Assembly: GCA_015039365.1 (NCBI GenBank)
Contig: WION01000231.1
Location: 20,708-84,707, forward strand
From: Amanita rubescens
Lineage: Eukaryota > Basidiomycota > Agaricomycetes > Agaricales > Amanitaceae
Direction: 5' to 3'
DNA: 64,000 nt
The notes beneath the pieces were generated by a model. That model searched no databases. It worked only from the letters and a program-made list of their open reading frames with translations, and had not been told where the DNA came from. A program made the translations under genes and the position numbers. Shown here piece by piece: positions 23,273 to 33,710 of this stretch; positions within the stretch are counted from its first letter, which is position 1; the number at the start of each line of letters is the position of its first letter.

Positions 23273-25015
23273 TCATCTGATGGGGGGCTGGGTATATCTT
23301 GTGAACGGTTCGAGGGCTGGGGAGGCTTGGAGGTAGGGGGCGAGGATCATTGCATGCTTGCGTAGATAGAGTGTGAATGCTCTACTCGCCCATCGTCCCT
23401 GAGCTTGTATTACGTCGAACGGGACTCCCCTCAGTAGATATTCTAGAGTTCCTCCTATGCGGAGGCTGTGGCCTTTCAAATTGGGGAGATTGTGGGTTTT
23501 GGCTAAACCGGCGATGAAAGAGGTTACCTGTCTCTTGCTAAGGGGTCTCCGAGTGCCGTCTTTGTTCTTCCATGCAAATAGATGGTCACTGGGTGTGCAA
23601 CCGTTGACGCGTATGTGGTTCTCGAGGGCTGAGATTGGGTCTGCCGGGTTGTCTTGACTGGCACATTGAATGTATTCTCCGTCTGTGGCTGCCGCTTTGG
23701 TGAACGGGATGAAGAATTTGGTAACTTGGTTGCCTTCTCTATCCGTGACTTGAGATACATTGGTGTGAGAGACATGTTTCTGCGCATCAAAGGCTTTGAT
23801 GTTAGGTACTGTGAGTTCGCCGAGTCTGGCTACTGACCAGAAACAAACTGTGATGCAAGCGAACACGGCCGCATCTAGGGGGTCATTTAAGTTTATCGAG
23901 GATTTGAGCCTGGTCAGCAAATCGGGGGTGACCGGCTCACGAGCTGGGCGCTTGGAAGATGGGGGGGCGAGGCGGCTGGCTCCTTCTAGGATGGTCTTGA
24001 GTTCAACGGGGTTGATTTCCCAGTGATGGCCGCGGAGCAGGTGCCACGCCTTGAGGCCCGCTACGTAGTTGTTCAGCGATGCACCCGAATAAGACCCTGC
24101 GCAACTAGAGAGAAATGCTAGGAGAAGGGGAGGGGCTACTGGACACCTCTGCTCCTCCGGAATACTGTGAGTATCGCAATAAACGTGAAATACGAGGAGG
24201 CCAGCACCATAGAGAGTTTTGGTGGATTCTGCCCATGCCGCATTGATAACTTGAAGGATACGGTCCAGCTGTTCGTCCGAGACGATGGATGGATGGCTGG
24301 GGAACGCTCTCGGAGGGGGAACTGCAGGTTTCCAAAGTTTCAACCGGTCTCGCGCCAGACAGTGGGGGCGGAGAGGCGAGGGGTGCGGGGTGAGGTTAGG
24401 GGCATAAGGGAGTGGGGATGATTGGCTATTTGAGTCAAAGAGTGTGGTGGGGGGTTCAAAGCGGTTCACGGCTGTGATGGCTGCTTTAGGCATCGATGTG
24501 GAGGATTTCTTCGATGAGGCCTTCCTCCCAACACCGGAGGGCTTCGGCTCTGGTTTTGGCATCTCGATCAGGTCTGTCTCGTGTTTTCTCCTTGGTAAGG
24601 GGAGTACGAAGAAGGTTTTCAGCCTCGATCCTGACTGCTCTCGACTCGGAGGCGCTACTAGGGGTGATGTCGATGAGGAGGGGGCGAATGGCACTGGGAA
24701 TGGGTATATCAGGGAGGAGGAGGGACGAGGGGCCGTAGATGCCTCTTGATGGGTCATCTGCCGGGTTGCATTCGCTTGGCACGTACTTGGTGTGGATCTC
24801 AAAGCGGCGAGGGAGGGAGCTAATAAACTCGCTAATTCGCTTGAAACATTCGTTGGCCTCGCGGTTTCGGTGCCTCCCGTTATGCCAACCTTCGACGACT
24901 CCAGTGTTGTCTCCGAAGAGTATGAGGCAGCCTTGAGGGAAAGGGACAGAGGCGACGGAATAGACGAGGAGCTCGAAGGCAACGGCTTCCGCCCAGCTGA
25001 TGTCTCTCTTTCCAT
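23273..25015 (-). CDS. DIRS tyrosine recombinase
   Basis: A 580-codon frame. The N-terminal about 200 residues are Ser/Pro-rich. A SAM-like DNA-binding domain lies around AWAESTKTLYGAGLLVFHVY. The catalytic domain shows the first arginine in SVARLGELTVPN, the HxxR box in GHSLRIGG, the G-R-W box in QAQGRWAS and the tyrosine in FTLYLRKHA, so all recognisable catalytic elements are present. It would integrate a circular cDNA intermediate without target duplication. The first 530 bp overlap the end of the RT frame in a different frame. Confidence 0.85.
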   Translation of the reverse strand: MERETSAGRKPLPSSSSSIPSPLSLSLKAASYSSETTLESSKVGITGGTETARPTNVSSELASLLAPSLAALRSTPSTCQANATRQMTHQEASTAPRPSSSLIYPFPVPFAPSSSTSPLVAPPSREQSGSRLKTFFVLPLPRRKHETDLIEMPKPEPKPSGVGRKASSKKSSTSMPKAAITAVNRFEPPTTLFDSNSQSSPLPYAPNLTPHPSPLRPHCLARDRLKLWKPAVPPPRAFPSHPSIVSDEQLDRILQVINAAWAESTKTLYGAGLLVFHVYCDTHSIPEEQRCPVAPPLLLAFLSSCAGSYSGASLNNYVAGLKAWHLLRGHHWEINPVELKTILEGASRLAPPSSKRPAREPVTPDLLTRLKSSINLNDPLDAAVFACITVCFWSVARLGELTVPNIKAFDAQKHVSHTNVSQVTDREGNQVTKFFIPFTKAAATDGEYIQCASQDNPADPISALENHIRVNGCTPSDHLFAWKNKDGTRRPLSKRQVTSFIAGLAKTHNLPNLKGHSLRIGGTLEYLLRGVPFDVIQAQGRWASRAFTLYLRKHAMILAPYLQASPALEPFTRYTQPPIR

Positions 25016-26948
25016 TTCTGGTTTTCCAATCCGGGGCTAATCTCCACGCGTTCCAGCGGCTTCCAATGACTATGCCAATGCCTACTTCTGAGCTCGCGTC
25101 GGAGAAGGCTTGGATGTCTAGGAAATGGGAAGGCTCGAGTAAGAGCTTAACTGCCTTGCCGCTCTGTAGCGCGTTGACCCACCAATCTAGCTCTTTCTCG
25201 ACTGCTTTATCCGGTCGGTGAGGGAGGAAGGGTTTGTCTGCTCCAGTCGACAACATCCGTTCCAGGCCAGTTAAATGGGCTCTACCGGCAGGAAGCACGG
25301 AGCACGCATGTAACAGCTTGCCGAATAGTTCTCGCGTGTCCTGGAGGGTGTGAACGCCTCGTGTCTGCCATGCGCTAATCGCCCGGAGATATTTTGCGGT
25401 TTTTTCCGGGTTTAAGGAGACTTGCTTTTTCTGCAAGTCCCATAGGAAACCGAGGTAGGAGGTTGAGGGGCCAAATGGCTGGTCCTTTTCTGGTTCCCAA
25501 GGGATGCCTAGAGGTTCAGAGATGGAGTCGATGTCACACAAGGCATACGTGAAGAGCGCATCATGTGCCGATCTAGGGGACGAATCTGAGAGATCCCTGA
25601 TGGGTCTCGTACAGTCTTCGCCAAATTCGTCGGTCACATCATTGTTCCAGGTGAACCCCTTGTACCATATGCGGCTGCCTGTAACCATCATTCCTCCCTC
25701 TTTTATCGTGTCTCGCCAGGATTCTCGAGCCCTGTTGTAATTCTCCAGGGCAGATTTGCGGATGCGGAAGAATATGTGGTCGTCAACCCATTTGTCAAGG
25801 GGGCCTATACCATGTGCTCTCATGATTTCACAGCCTGCATCTGATACATGGCCATAGCAACCGGCGGAAGGGGTTGAACCAAATGCCATGCATGTATCAA
25901 TGCATCCTTCGGAGTCGGATATGCGTACTACAGCAGCGGGCCACTGGGATGGGTGTAGCGGGACTGTCCGGTAGGCTTCCGCTACATCTCGGGTAGCCAC
26001 TTCTGATCCAGCCGGTAAGCGAGCTGCAAGGGTGTAGATTACCGAGAATTTGCCCCAAGTAGTGGGGAAGTCCTCTGCGTTTACGTGCGAGTTGATGGAC
26101 GGGTTTGGGTAACGGGCGCAGGGGTTGATAGGGAACGAGAAATTCTGGATTAGTCTGAACTTCCCAGGACGACCTGGTTTGGGAATGAGCGACAAAGGGG
26201 AGGACTGGAAAGGGCCTAGGGCCGCTTCAATTTCATTAAGGGGGAAAGGGCCTATGTATCTCCCCCTGGATATTTCCTTACTGATTATAGCTTCAAACTG
26301 CTCCAAATAGGTATTAATTGAATCTTTATTAGATGGTGATTGTAACGATGCGATGCGCGGGAAATCTAGGATGAAACCGTGTCTAAAACCATTGGGTATC
26401 TTATGGAACCGGTCTAGGAGGCCGGTTCGAAGGAGCTCACGCTCCCACGCATCCGCCTTATAAGGCGTCTGCGGTTGTCGCTTTCTGAGAGCGAGGGCAG
26501 CGCTGCACCCCATGGGAATCAGCTCCACATCCTGAGCAGATGTGTAGGGCAGAGTGTTTGAGGGTGCATGAATCTCTCTGCCAGCGGGCACAGATTTGCT
26601 TGTTCGAGTCTTTGCCGAAGATGAGTTTGTTGACTCGTTTGGCGAAAGTTTTGAATCTGCCATCCCACGTGACCTCGGCATCGCAAGAGATAACGTGGTG
26701 TTGTTTACGGCTGAGGCAGATTGCGCAGACGGAGAGTATAGCGCCCGGTTCTGCTCGAAACTTCTGCCTCTTGCCGCTTTCCTCGTCTGGGCTATCGCTA
26801 GCCGGGCGTTTAAGGCCACTAGGTTGGCGCGCTTTAGATGGCGAGAGGCCGGGTCCAGCACTGCTTCCTGTGGAGATAGACAGGGTTGCAGCAGCCTGTC
26901 AGGAGGTGGCGAGGAGGGCGCGGATGTGATCCAACGTATGGTGATCAT
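24486..26948 (-). CDS. DIRS reverse transcriptase / RNase H polyprotein
   Basis: The first ATG in frame is at 26948 (MITIRWITSAP); the frame is open from 26981. The RT region carries PLSLIPKPGRPGKFRLIQNF, ATRDVAEAYRTVPL (first Asp) and KWVDDHIFF, which fills the YxDD position as WVDD and is usual in DIRS RTs. The RNase H portion contains IQAFSDASSEVGIGIVIG, WAEAVAFELL, FGDNTGVVEGW and YVPSECNPADDPSRG, with D/E/D/D positions visible. It is uninterrupted and probably functional. It ends within the recombinase frame. Confidence 0.85.
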   Translation of the reverse strand: MITIRWITSAPSSPPPDRLLQPCLSPQEAVLDPASRHLKRANLVALNARLAIAQTRKAARGRSFEQNRALYSPSAQSASAVNNTTLSLAMPRSRGMADSKLSPNESTNSSSAKTRTSKSVPAGREIHAPSNTLPYTSAQDVELIPMGCSAALALRKRQPQTPYKADAWERELLRTGLLDRFHKIPNGFRHGFILDFPRIASLQSPSNKDSINTYLEQFEAIISKEISRGRYIGPFPLNEIEAALGPFQSSPLSLIPKPGRPGKFRLIQNFSFPINPCARYPNPSINSHVNAEDFPTTWGKFSVIYTLAARLPAGSEVATRDVAEAYRTVPLHPSQWPAAVVRISDSEGCIDTCMAFGSTPSAGCYGHVSDAGCEIMRAHGIGPLDKWVDDHIFFRIRKSALENYNRARESWRDTIKEGGMMVTGSRIWYKGFTWNNDVTDEFGEDCTRPIRDLSDSSPRSAHDALFTYALCDIDSISEPLGIPWEPEKDQPFGPSTSYLGFLWDLQKKQVSLNPEKTAKYLRAISAWQTRGVHTLQDTRELFGKLLHACSVLPAGRAHLTGLERMLSTGADKPFLPHRPDKAVEKELDWWVNALQSGKAVKLLLEPSHFLDIQAFSDASSEVGIGIVIGSRWNAWRLAPDWKTRNGKRDISWAEAVAFELLVYSVASVPFPQGCLILFGDNTGVVEGWHNGRHRNREANECFKRISEFISSLPRRFEIHTKYVPSECNPADDPSRGIYGPSSLLLPDIPIPSAIRPLLIDITPSSASESRAVRIEAENLLRTPLTKEKTRDRPDRDAKTRAEALRCWEEGLIEEILHIDA

Positions 26949-27127
26949 CCGACCCGGGATTGTATATGTTTGGGCAGCCACGTGATTGCGGCATAATAGT
27001 GCACACGTCGCGAGCCAGGGATGGAGATCGACGTGTGGGTAAGAGAATGAAGGGGGAAGGGGGAAGGATGAGAGGGAAGGGAAAAGGAGAGGAGCCAGAT
27101 CAGCAAAGATTAAAAGAAAGTATTTTT

Positions 27128-27916
27128 TTATAGGCTTACCTTGGATAGCTTAGCTAGCTCTGCAGTTCGTGCTTCGTCGAAGAGAGCATCTTTGGTTCTT
27201 TTCAAAACTACCTCGTTGATGTGGGCTAGGGACCAGCCGTTTCCGGAGCTGATGGTCAGATGCCATCTTTTCCTTTGTTGGCCTTGGTAAACCAGGAGCG
27301 CACGTTTAGAGAACACATCACTGGAAAATCGCCAGTCGTGTGTCTGTAGGTTCGACCAGAATTGGATGAACATGTCTACATGATCCTCCGGCCATTCCGA
27401 TAGCTTCATGAAATTGATCATGCGCGGCGCGGCCTCGAGGAATTCTTCCCAGGTTAGATCCTCGTCTTTGGTTACGCTTTGTTTCCCAGACCTAGTCGAG
27501 GTGGATGGAACCCAGGAGTGTGATTCACCTTCTTTTACGAGGACGATGCTATCATCCTCTAGTTCGGCTTTCTCCGCTTCTGCCAAGCCTTTGTTAGTGA
27601 AATAGAAAAGCTCGATGAAATCTCCCTTCTGCAACTTCTTCATTGCGTAAGGGGAGGGAAGTAAAACGATGTCTGACGGAACCATGGCGTCTGGTATTGC
27701 CGCGTACTTGGCTTTGTGCTTCTTTTTATCCTCGCGGCGAGCCGTGTCAGCTTCTTCCTCCTCTTCTCTTCGCCTGCGAACATTGATTTCTTCGGCCTCT
27801 CTGGCCCTTTCGGCCTCGGCAAGAGCAGTTTCTTCCAGTCTTCTATCCCAAGCCTCTTTGTCTCTGTCATTGTGAAGTGTCCAGAGGTGGTCTAATGTCT
27901 GAATGGTTTGCTCTGG
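27128..27916 (-). CDS. DIRS gag-like protein, 5' end disturbed
   Basis: The frame is open from 27916, reading TPEQTIQTLDHLWTLHNDRD, then a Glu/Arg-rich coil (LEETALAEAERAREAEE), then KHKAKYAAIPDAMVPSDIVL, PSPYAMKKLQKGDFIELFYF and YQGQQRKRWHLTISSGNGWS. These are blocks of the common agaricomycete DIRS gag. There is no in-frame ATG before 27685. An ATG at 27923 is one base out of frame with the coding blocks, so either a 1-bp change has broken the start or an upstream exon has been lost. A GTAAGC just before the stop (about 27138) could be a 5' splice site. Confidence 0.7.
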   Translation of the reverse strand, partial: PEQTIQTLDHLWTLHNDRDKEAWDRRLEETALAEAERAREAEEINVRRRREEEEEADTARREDKKKHKAKYAAIPDAMVPSDIVLLPSPYAMKKLQKGDFIELFYFTNKGLAEAEKAELEDDSIVLVKEGESHSWVPSTSTRSGKQSVTKDEDLTWEEFLEAAPRMINFMKLSEWPEDHVDMFIQFWSNLQTHDWRFSSDVFSKRALLVYQGQQRKRWHLTISSGNGWSLAHINEVVLKRTKDALFDEARTAELAKLSKVSL

Positions 27917-28055
27917 GGTTCATCAGGAAAACGCCAAGTTCGGAATTAGATATAATTACATGTAGGGCATATTATAGTGTGTTAAGAGGTCTAGGTACTC
28001 GTATCGTCAGTTAAATATACAAATTACGCTGAATTACAAAGAATTACAAATGGTG

Positions 28056-31000
28056 CTATTTAGGACCGTGAAATAACATGTAAGTATGAGAGTCTGTACA
28101 AGAATTGACGAGGAATGTATTACACTTATCCAGAACGGTATTACTATTCCAGTCACGAGGTATTGTTCTTCCGGGGAGAGGTGATAGATGGATGCTTTGC
28201 CGGATTCTTGTCACAGGAATGATGCTTGCGACACGCGCATTATGTTGTAACATCCGAGACACTTTGTATAGCCCAGTTTTAGACTCGGGCTGTCTTTGGA
28301 ACGGCGTGAACCACTCCACATATGCTAGATGTTGTGATGGGTGGTTGTGCTCGCCAAACAAGAGCTGGCATGCCCTTGGTTTGATACTGAATATGACACG
28401 GATCTGGGCGACGTAATACGCTAGACACTATAATGTTAGTTGCTACGGTATTGACGTCGGACGCTCAACATACCTTGGAGTCCCGCTGCCTCGTCAACCT
28501 CACCAGAGTAAAAAAGACCGGTATCAAACCGGCCTGCTATCATCTGGCCTTTCCTATCCTTCTTGTGAGGCTGTATATGGACTGAGTCCACCACAGGCCC
28601 ATCGGCAGTATCTTCCCTGAACCGGATGTGGTGATATACGGAGATGTGGGTAAAAGGGATGTGAATGTCTAGAATGTCTTGCTCCAGACGAGCATGCGTA
28701 ATTGGTTGATTTTTTTGTTGATGTCGCCAAAGAACAACAAACCTTGCAAAGGCCCCATAGAAAAACTCGGCCCCATATTGAGTTATAACGTCTTCGACAG
28801 ATATGGTCTGGACATTCGGAAATTTTGACATCTTGACGTATCGGCGGGGTGATAGAAGGGAGAATTGAGATGGGGTCTGTAGGTTAGAGTCGGGGCCACA
28901 ATTTTGCCATGTAATATATTCTGTATGACGCTCAACCTTTTCATGCCGCTCAACGCAATTTGTCATTTGCGGAAGCTCGTCTCGCTTGTTTGTGGCGCGG
29001 TAGGGATCCTTAGCCAGGTTTCTATGTAGGCGCTCAGTGTACTGCGTATCATAGTTGTCTGTAGTTCCGAAAAGCCGCATAGAGTGGGCATAGTGTAAGC
29101 ACGCATGCAACTTCGGAATATTGAACTTGTCGCGGATGCCTAGATCAACAAATATCTGTTTATTTTTATGGAAGGTGTCGAGAGCCTGATCCATAATGAA
29201 AAGATGTCGCGTCGAGATGATAGGAAGTTGAGCAATAAACATAAAGTCGAGAAGTGCGCGAACGGCCCGTAAAAGTCGTGTCGCGTCAAAGCCATTCGGC
29301 AGGCTCATGTCGGCAATGACACCAAGTATAATGTGCCCGATCATGGCATGTTCCTTTCCTGTAAGCCGAGAAAGCCCACTTATCCCTCCTTTGAAAATAC
29401 GAATGTGGTGGTTGGGCACAAGCCGCTGACAGCGTGCGTCAATCTCGGCACCACCATACGATTTCACCAACCACTTGATGACGTGTTTGAGGACACCTTG
29501 ATGAAGTTGATGTAATATATCTGGGGTGATGGCTTGGAAGATGTCGACGAATGGTAGCGGGGCCCAGAACGGGCCAGGTATTGGCTTGAAACGTAATTCC
29601 TTGCACGCTTTCACATAGTCTTGATAATCCACCTGCGCTTTTGATAGTAGATCATGGACAGCATGTATGTCTCGTAGATTTGATGGTGCCTGCGGGTTGC
29701 CCAGCTCTTTGTAAGAAATCGTACACTTGGGGCAATCTCCGCTCCTCACACCTGTCACCAGGACTTGTTCGGGATAATCCCCGACAAAGGAAGCGAGTAC
29801 TGGATGGACTCGGCGGACAACGCCGAGGCCATCAGACATGTCCTTTCCACAGGCTCCAGCATCGTCAAGAGGTGCTAGGATGTGACGTAGGCAAAAATGA
29901 AATAAATTCGTAATCATGCGCTGTCGAGCTGCCTTATTAGTAACTTGCATTAGTTTGGTCTCGGGTAAGTACGCCAGTAGTATCTGACCACCACAGGATG
30001 GCTTGCGTCGAATTGCCTTGGGCAAATTACCTATTGTCAGGTAGAATGGATAGGCGGTCTTTGAGCCAAATAAAGTGACTTTCGTGCGATCCGTCGAGAC
30101 GATAACCGGTATTACTGATGCACCCGGCTTCTGCGCTTCAAGGAATGTCTAAATGTGCTTAAAATTCGTAAAAAAAAAAGGGGGATAGGATAGACTGTAA
30201 GCACACACCTGAATGCTCCACCACCATTGACCGGTGTGCATATCATGAAAGACTTGAACACGCCTGCCCCCAACTCGTGCGTAGTGGCGCTCCGGCTTGT
30301 GTATAAGGTGTCGCGCAAACTCGGGTTTGCTGTATATGTATTTGATGCATTGTAAAACATCTCGTGAATATAATTCCACCATCTCGTCGCCAATCTGAAT
30401 TTGCTGGCTATTAAAACGGGGGTGGCCAGGCAGCTTCTGGTCAATAAGACGGTTCAACTCCCGGCTATTCCGGAATGTGAGTCCCAGCGCTTCTGCAAAC
30501 TTCAAAATTGTTAATACTGACCATTTTTATAGTAAATCACCTACCCCTTCAATTTTAAATAACTCGTCTAATGCAGATGATGAGGGTCCACGAAGTTTGG
30601 CCCATCTCGCCACTTCCCAATCTAATTTTGACGTGAATGGGGCATATACACTATCCCCTTTAAGCTGTTCCTGGTATTTGGTATAGGTAGATTTGCGAGC
30701 GGTCGGTGTCGCTATGGGCATGCCAGCTTGCATGCCTGGGAAGTGCTTGATTTCATACTCTTCTGTATCATGTGCAAAATCCAACTGCACCAACGGCTCA
30801 TCTAAATCATCGGCCCCGTCGGAATCACCTGAATCGGTGTCAAGTGAATATTCGTCTACAATCCCATCTAAAAGTTGCTCAAAGGCAATATCCTCCTCCA
30901 CGCCATTCACTTGGGTGGCTTCCGCATCATTTGCACCGAAAGCGTTAACATCTTGGACTTCGGCATCATTTTCACAGAAAGCACCAACATCTTTTAGGTG

Positions 31001-31093
31001 GATTGTGCGGCATACCAAGTTTGCAGAGCGGATGACATGTTGTTTGTAACCAGATGAGGTAAAATCTCGGTTACAGCCTTTGCACTGGACCAT
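28056..31093 (-). CDS. Plavaka-family transposase (CACTA-like DDE superfamily)
   Basis: Multi-exon and apparently intact. Exon 1 (from ATG 31093) has a zinc finger, CKGCNRDF...H...VC, then an acidic stretch. Exon 2 (about 30505-30210) gives ALGLTFRNSRELNRLID through HDMHTGQWWWSIQ. Exon 3 resumes with KPGASVIPVIVSTDRTKVTL and runs to about 28480, including GDYPEQVLVTG, ITPDILHQLHQGVLKHVIKW, LDFMFIAQLPIIST, IPKLHACLHYAHSM and YDTQYTERLHRNLAKDPYRA. The last exon (about 28415-28056) gives AYVEWFTPF, LYKVSRML, ASIIPVTRIRQSIHL and the terminal FLVNSCTDSHTYMLFH. This block order is that of basidiomycete Plavaka transposases. TIRs were not identified. Confidence 0.88.
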
Positions 31094-31200
31094 AATTGGC
31101 GAGGTAGTTGGTTGTCGAGTGTGAACGGGTCAAGCACGTATGCGATAAATCGGGGTAGCTTCGGTTGTCGAGGTGATTACAGCACGTTATGAAATGGTCT
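28056..31200 (-). mobile_element. Plavaka DNA transposon (ends not resolved)
   Basis: Defined by the intact transposase gene. On the left it abuts the damaged 5' end of the DIRS gag, and on the right a 180-bp satellite. I could not find convincing terminal inverted repeats or a target duplication by eye, so the stated ends are only the coding limits. Confidence 0.6.
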
Positions 31201-32960
31201 GAGGTAGCTTCAGTTGTTGAGCGTGAACTTAGCGGGACAGGTGAAGAGGAATGTGATGAATCGTACACGAAGACGGGCAACGGGTTCGAGACCGTAAAAA
31301 TGCGAAAACAGGTCAAGCGCGTATGCGATAAATCGGGGTAGCTTCGGTTGGTGTATGGGATGGACTCCGGCAGCTTCGGTTGTTGAGTGTGAACTTAGCG
31401 TGACAGGTGAAGAGGAATGTGATGAATCGTACACTAAGACGGGCGACAAGTTCAAGACCGTAAAACAGATCGGACAGAAATTCCACGTTGAGTCGCTGTA
31501 AAAGAACGAGTCCAGTGAATACAACCGAAGGTTGTAGTGATGGGCGAAAGGATTGGATGGAAATCGCGCCTTGAGTCGCTGTAAAAGAACAAGTCCAGCG
31601 AGGAAATCGCGTCTTGAGTTGCTGTGAAGTCGCTGTAAAAGAACAAGTCCAGCGAATACGACCAAGAATTGTAGTTGTGGAGGGCGTAGGCAATGAACTG
31701 AGGTAGCTTCAGTTGTTGAGTGTGAGAGATGGACTGAGGCAGCTTCGGTTGTTGAGCGTGAACTTAGCGTGACAGGTGAAGAGGAATGTGATGAATCGTA
31801 CACTAAGACGGCGACAAGTTCGAGACCGTAAAACAGATCGGATAGAAATTGACGAGTCCAGTGAATACGACCGAAGGTTGTAGTGATGGGCAAAAGAATT
31901 GGACGGAAATCGCGCCTTGAGTCGCTGTAAAAGAACGAGTCCTTAGCGTGACAGGTGAAGAGGAATGTGATGAATCGTACACTAAGACGGGTGACAAGTT
32001 CGAGACCGTAAAACAGATTGGATAGAAATTGACGAGTCCAGTGAATACGACCGAAGGTTGTAGTGATGGGCAAAAGAATTGGACGGAAATCGTGCCTTGA
32101 GTCGCTGTAAAAGAACAAGTCCTTAGCGTGACAGGTGAAGAGGAATGTGATGAATCGTACACTAAGACGGGTGACAAGTTCGAGACCGTAAAACAGATCG
32201 GATAGAAATTGACGAGTCCAGTGAATACAACCAAAGGTTGTAGTGATGGGCAAAAGGATTAGACGGAAATCGCGCCTTGAGTCGCTGTAAAAGAACGAGT
32301 CCTTAGCGTGACAGGTGAAGAGGAATGTGATGAATCGTACACTAAGACGGGCGACAAGTTCGAGACCGTAAAACAGATCGGATAGAAATTGCACCCTGAG
32401 TCGCTGTAAAAGAACGAGTCCAGTGAATACAACCAAAGGTTGTAGTGATGGGCAAAAGGATTGGACGGAAATCGCGCCTTGAGTCGCTGTAAAAGAACGA
32501 GTCCAGCGAATACGACCAAGAATTGTGGTTTTTTGGGGGTGGAGGGCGTAGGCAATGAACTGAGGCCCTAGCTTCAGTTGTTGAGCGTGAACTTAGCGTG
32601 ATAGGCGAAGAGGAATGTGATGAATCGTACACTAAGACGGGCGACAAGTTCGAGACCGTAAAATAGATTGGGCGACAAGTTTGTGACTGTAAAACAGATC
32701 GGACAGAAATCGCGCCCTGAATTGCTGTAAAACGGATCGGGCGACAAGTTTGTGACCGTAAAACAGATCGGACGGAAAACGCGCCCTGAGTTGCTGTAAA
32801 AGAACGAGCCCAGTGAATACAACTGAGGGTTGTAGTGATGGGCAAAAGGATCAGACGGAAATCGCGTCTTGAGTCGCTGTAAAGTCACTGTAAAAGAACC
32901 AGTCCAGGCACTGTAGTTTTTTTTGGTGGAGGGTGTAGGCAATGAACTGAGGTAGTTTCG
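31200..32960. repeat. Satellite block with a 180-bp unit and partial units
   Basis: The phrase CCTTAGCGTGACAGGTGAAG occurs at 31941, 32121 and 32301, exactly 180 bp apart, with intervening units nearly identical. Unit subparts (GTCGCTGTAAAAGAACGAGT, GAATGTGATGAATCGTACAC, GACAAGTTCGAGACCGTAAA) also recur in rearranged order across the block. Because 180 is a multiple of three, several frames stay open for hundreds of codons, but the translations are repeats without motifs. Confidence 0.92.
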
Positions 32961-33710
32961 GTTGTTGAGTGTAAACTAAAGCATGTACGTGATGAATTGG
33001 TAGCTTTGGTTGTTGAGTGTGACTGGAGCGCAGGCTCAGCGCGCACAGCGTAATTGAGTGGGAAGGGTTCCCAGATGCGCTCAAGTGCATATGCGATGAA
33101 TTGCCAGGGTAGTCGGCACGCAAAAGGTTCAAATCGGGATGATTGGTAGAAATCTGGAGCGGCAACGAGCGCGAGCGCTGCATTCCAGGCACAGCGCAAC
33201 AGATTAAATGGAGAAAAAATCTTTAAAGTCAATTAGTTTAATGGGCCAGGATTGCAGGAGGCCAGACCGATCTAACCTTTTATCGTAATTCTTCCGCCTC
33301 TCAGTCACTACTCCTTGCCCTGTTTCTCCCTGGGCCTGGGCCTGTAGCCATATAAAGTATGGGGCATTGAGCGGCGTTTTGACGGTTTGCAACGGTAGCC
33401 ATATAAACGCTGACCGGTATTTTGATAATTCGCAATGGCATACACACAGAGCAATAAACCTGAGGGTCTGTAATGAGAGAGGTGGTGGGATTGGCTGTCC
33501 AGCGTTGCGTAAGTTCACAGTGGCAATGCTACCCTGTTGACGACATTGAGAGAGGGCCACTCCTAGTGGTCAGCAGTCACGAGGGCATTGACTATAAAAG
33601 CAAGCCAGTTAGACGGTGCTACTCACCCCCATATCCAGTTTGTCAAACTTACCTCTTGAACACACTCGTTACATTTCTCAAACGTACTCCACTCGTTTAT
33701 CTTTTATACT
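32961..33710. other. Upstream region of the DUF6532 gene
   Basis: Diverged edge of the satellite, then about 450 bp of probable promoter for the gene starting at 33711. The motif GCCATATAAA occurs near 33348 and again near 33393. No other gene seen. Confidence 0.4.

Larger units (their letters stand above)
23101..27925 (-). mobile_element. DIRS-type tyrosine-recombinase retrotransposon
   Basis: Gag, reverse transcriptase/RNase H and tyrosine recombinase follow in this order on the minus strand, with RT and recombinase frames overlapping by about 530 bp, as in DIRS elements. The left end includes a GC-rich non-coding segment (about 23101-23270) with the self-complementary CCCGGGAGGGACTCCCGG. 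DIRS elements have inverted termini and an internal complementary region rather than LTRs, but I could not fix the exact ends by eye. The right end is cut off close to the neighbouring Plavaka gene. Confidence 0.8.

Noticed and set aside
31210..32436. 408-codon minus-strand frame
   Set aside because: It is a translation of the 180-bp satellite; the sequence repeats in several frames and has no domain.
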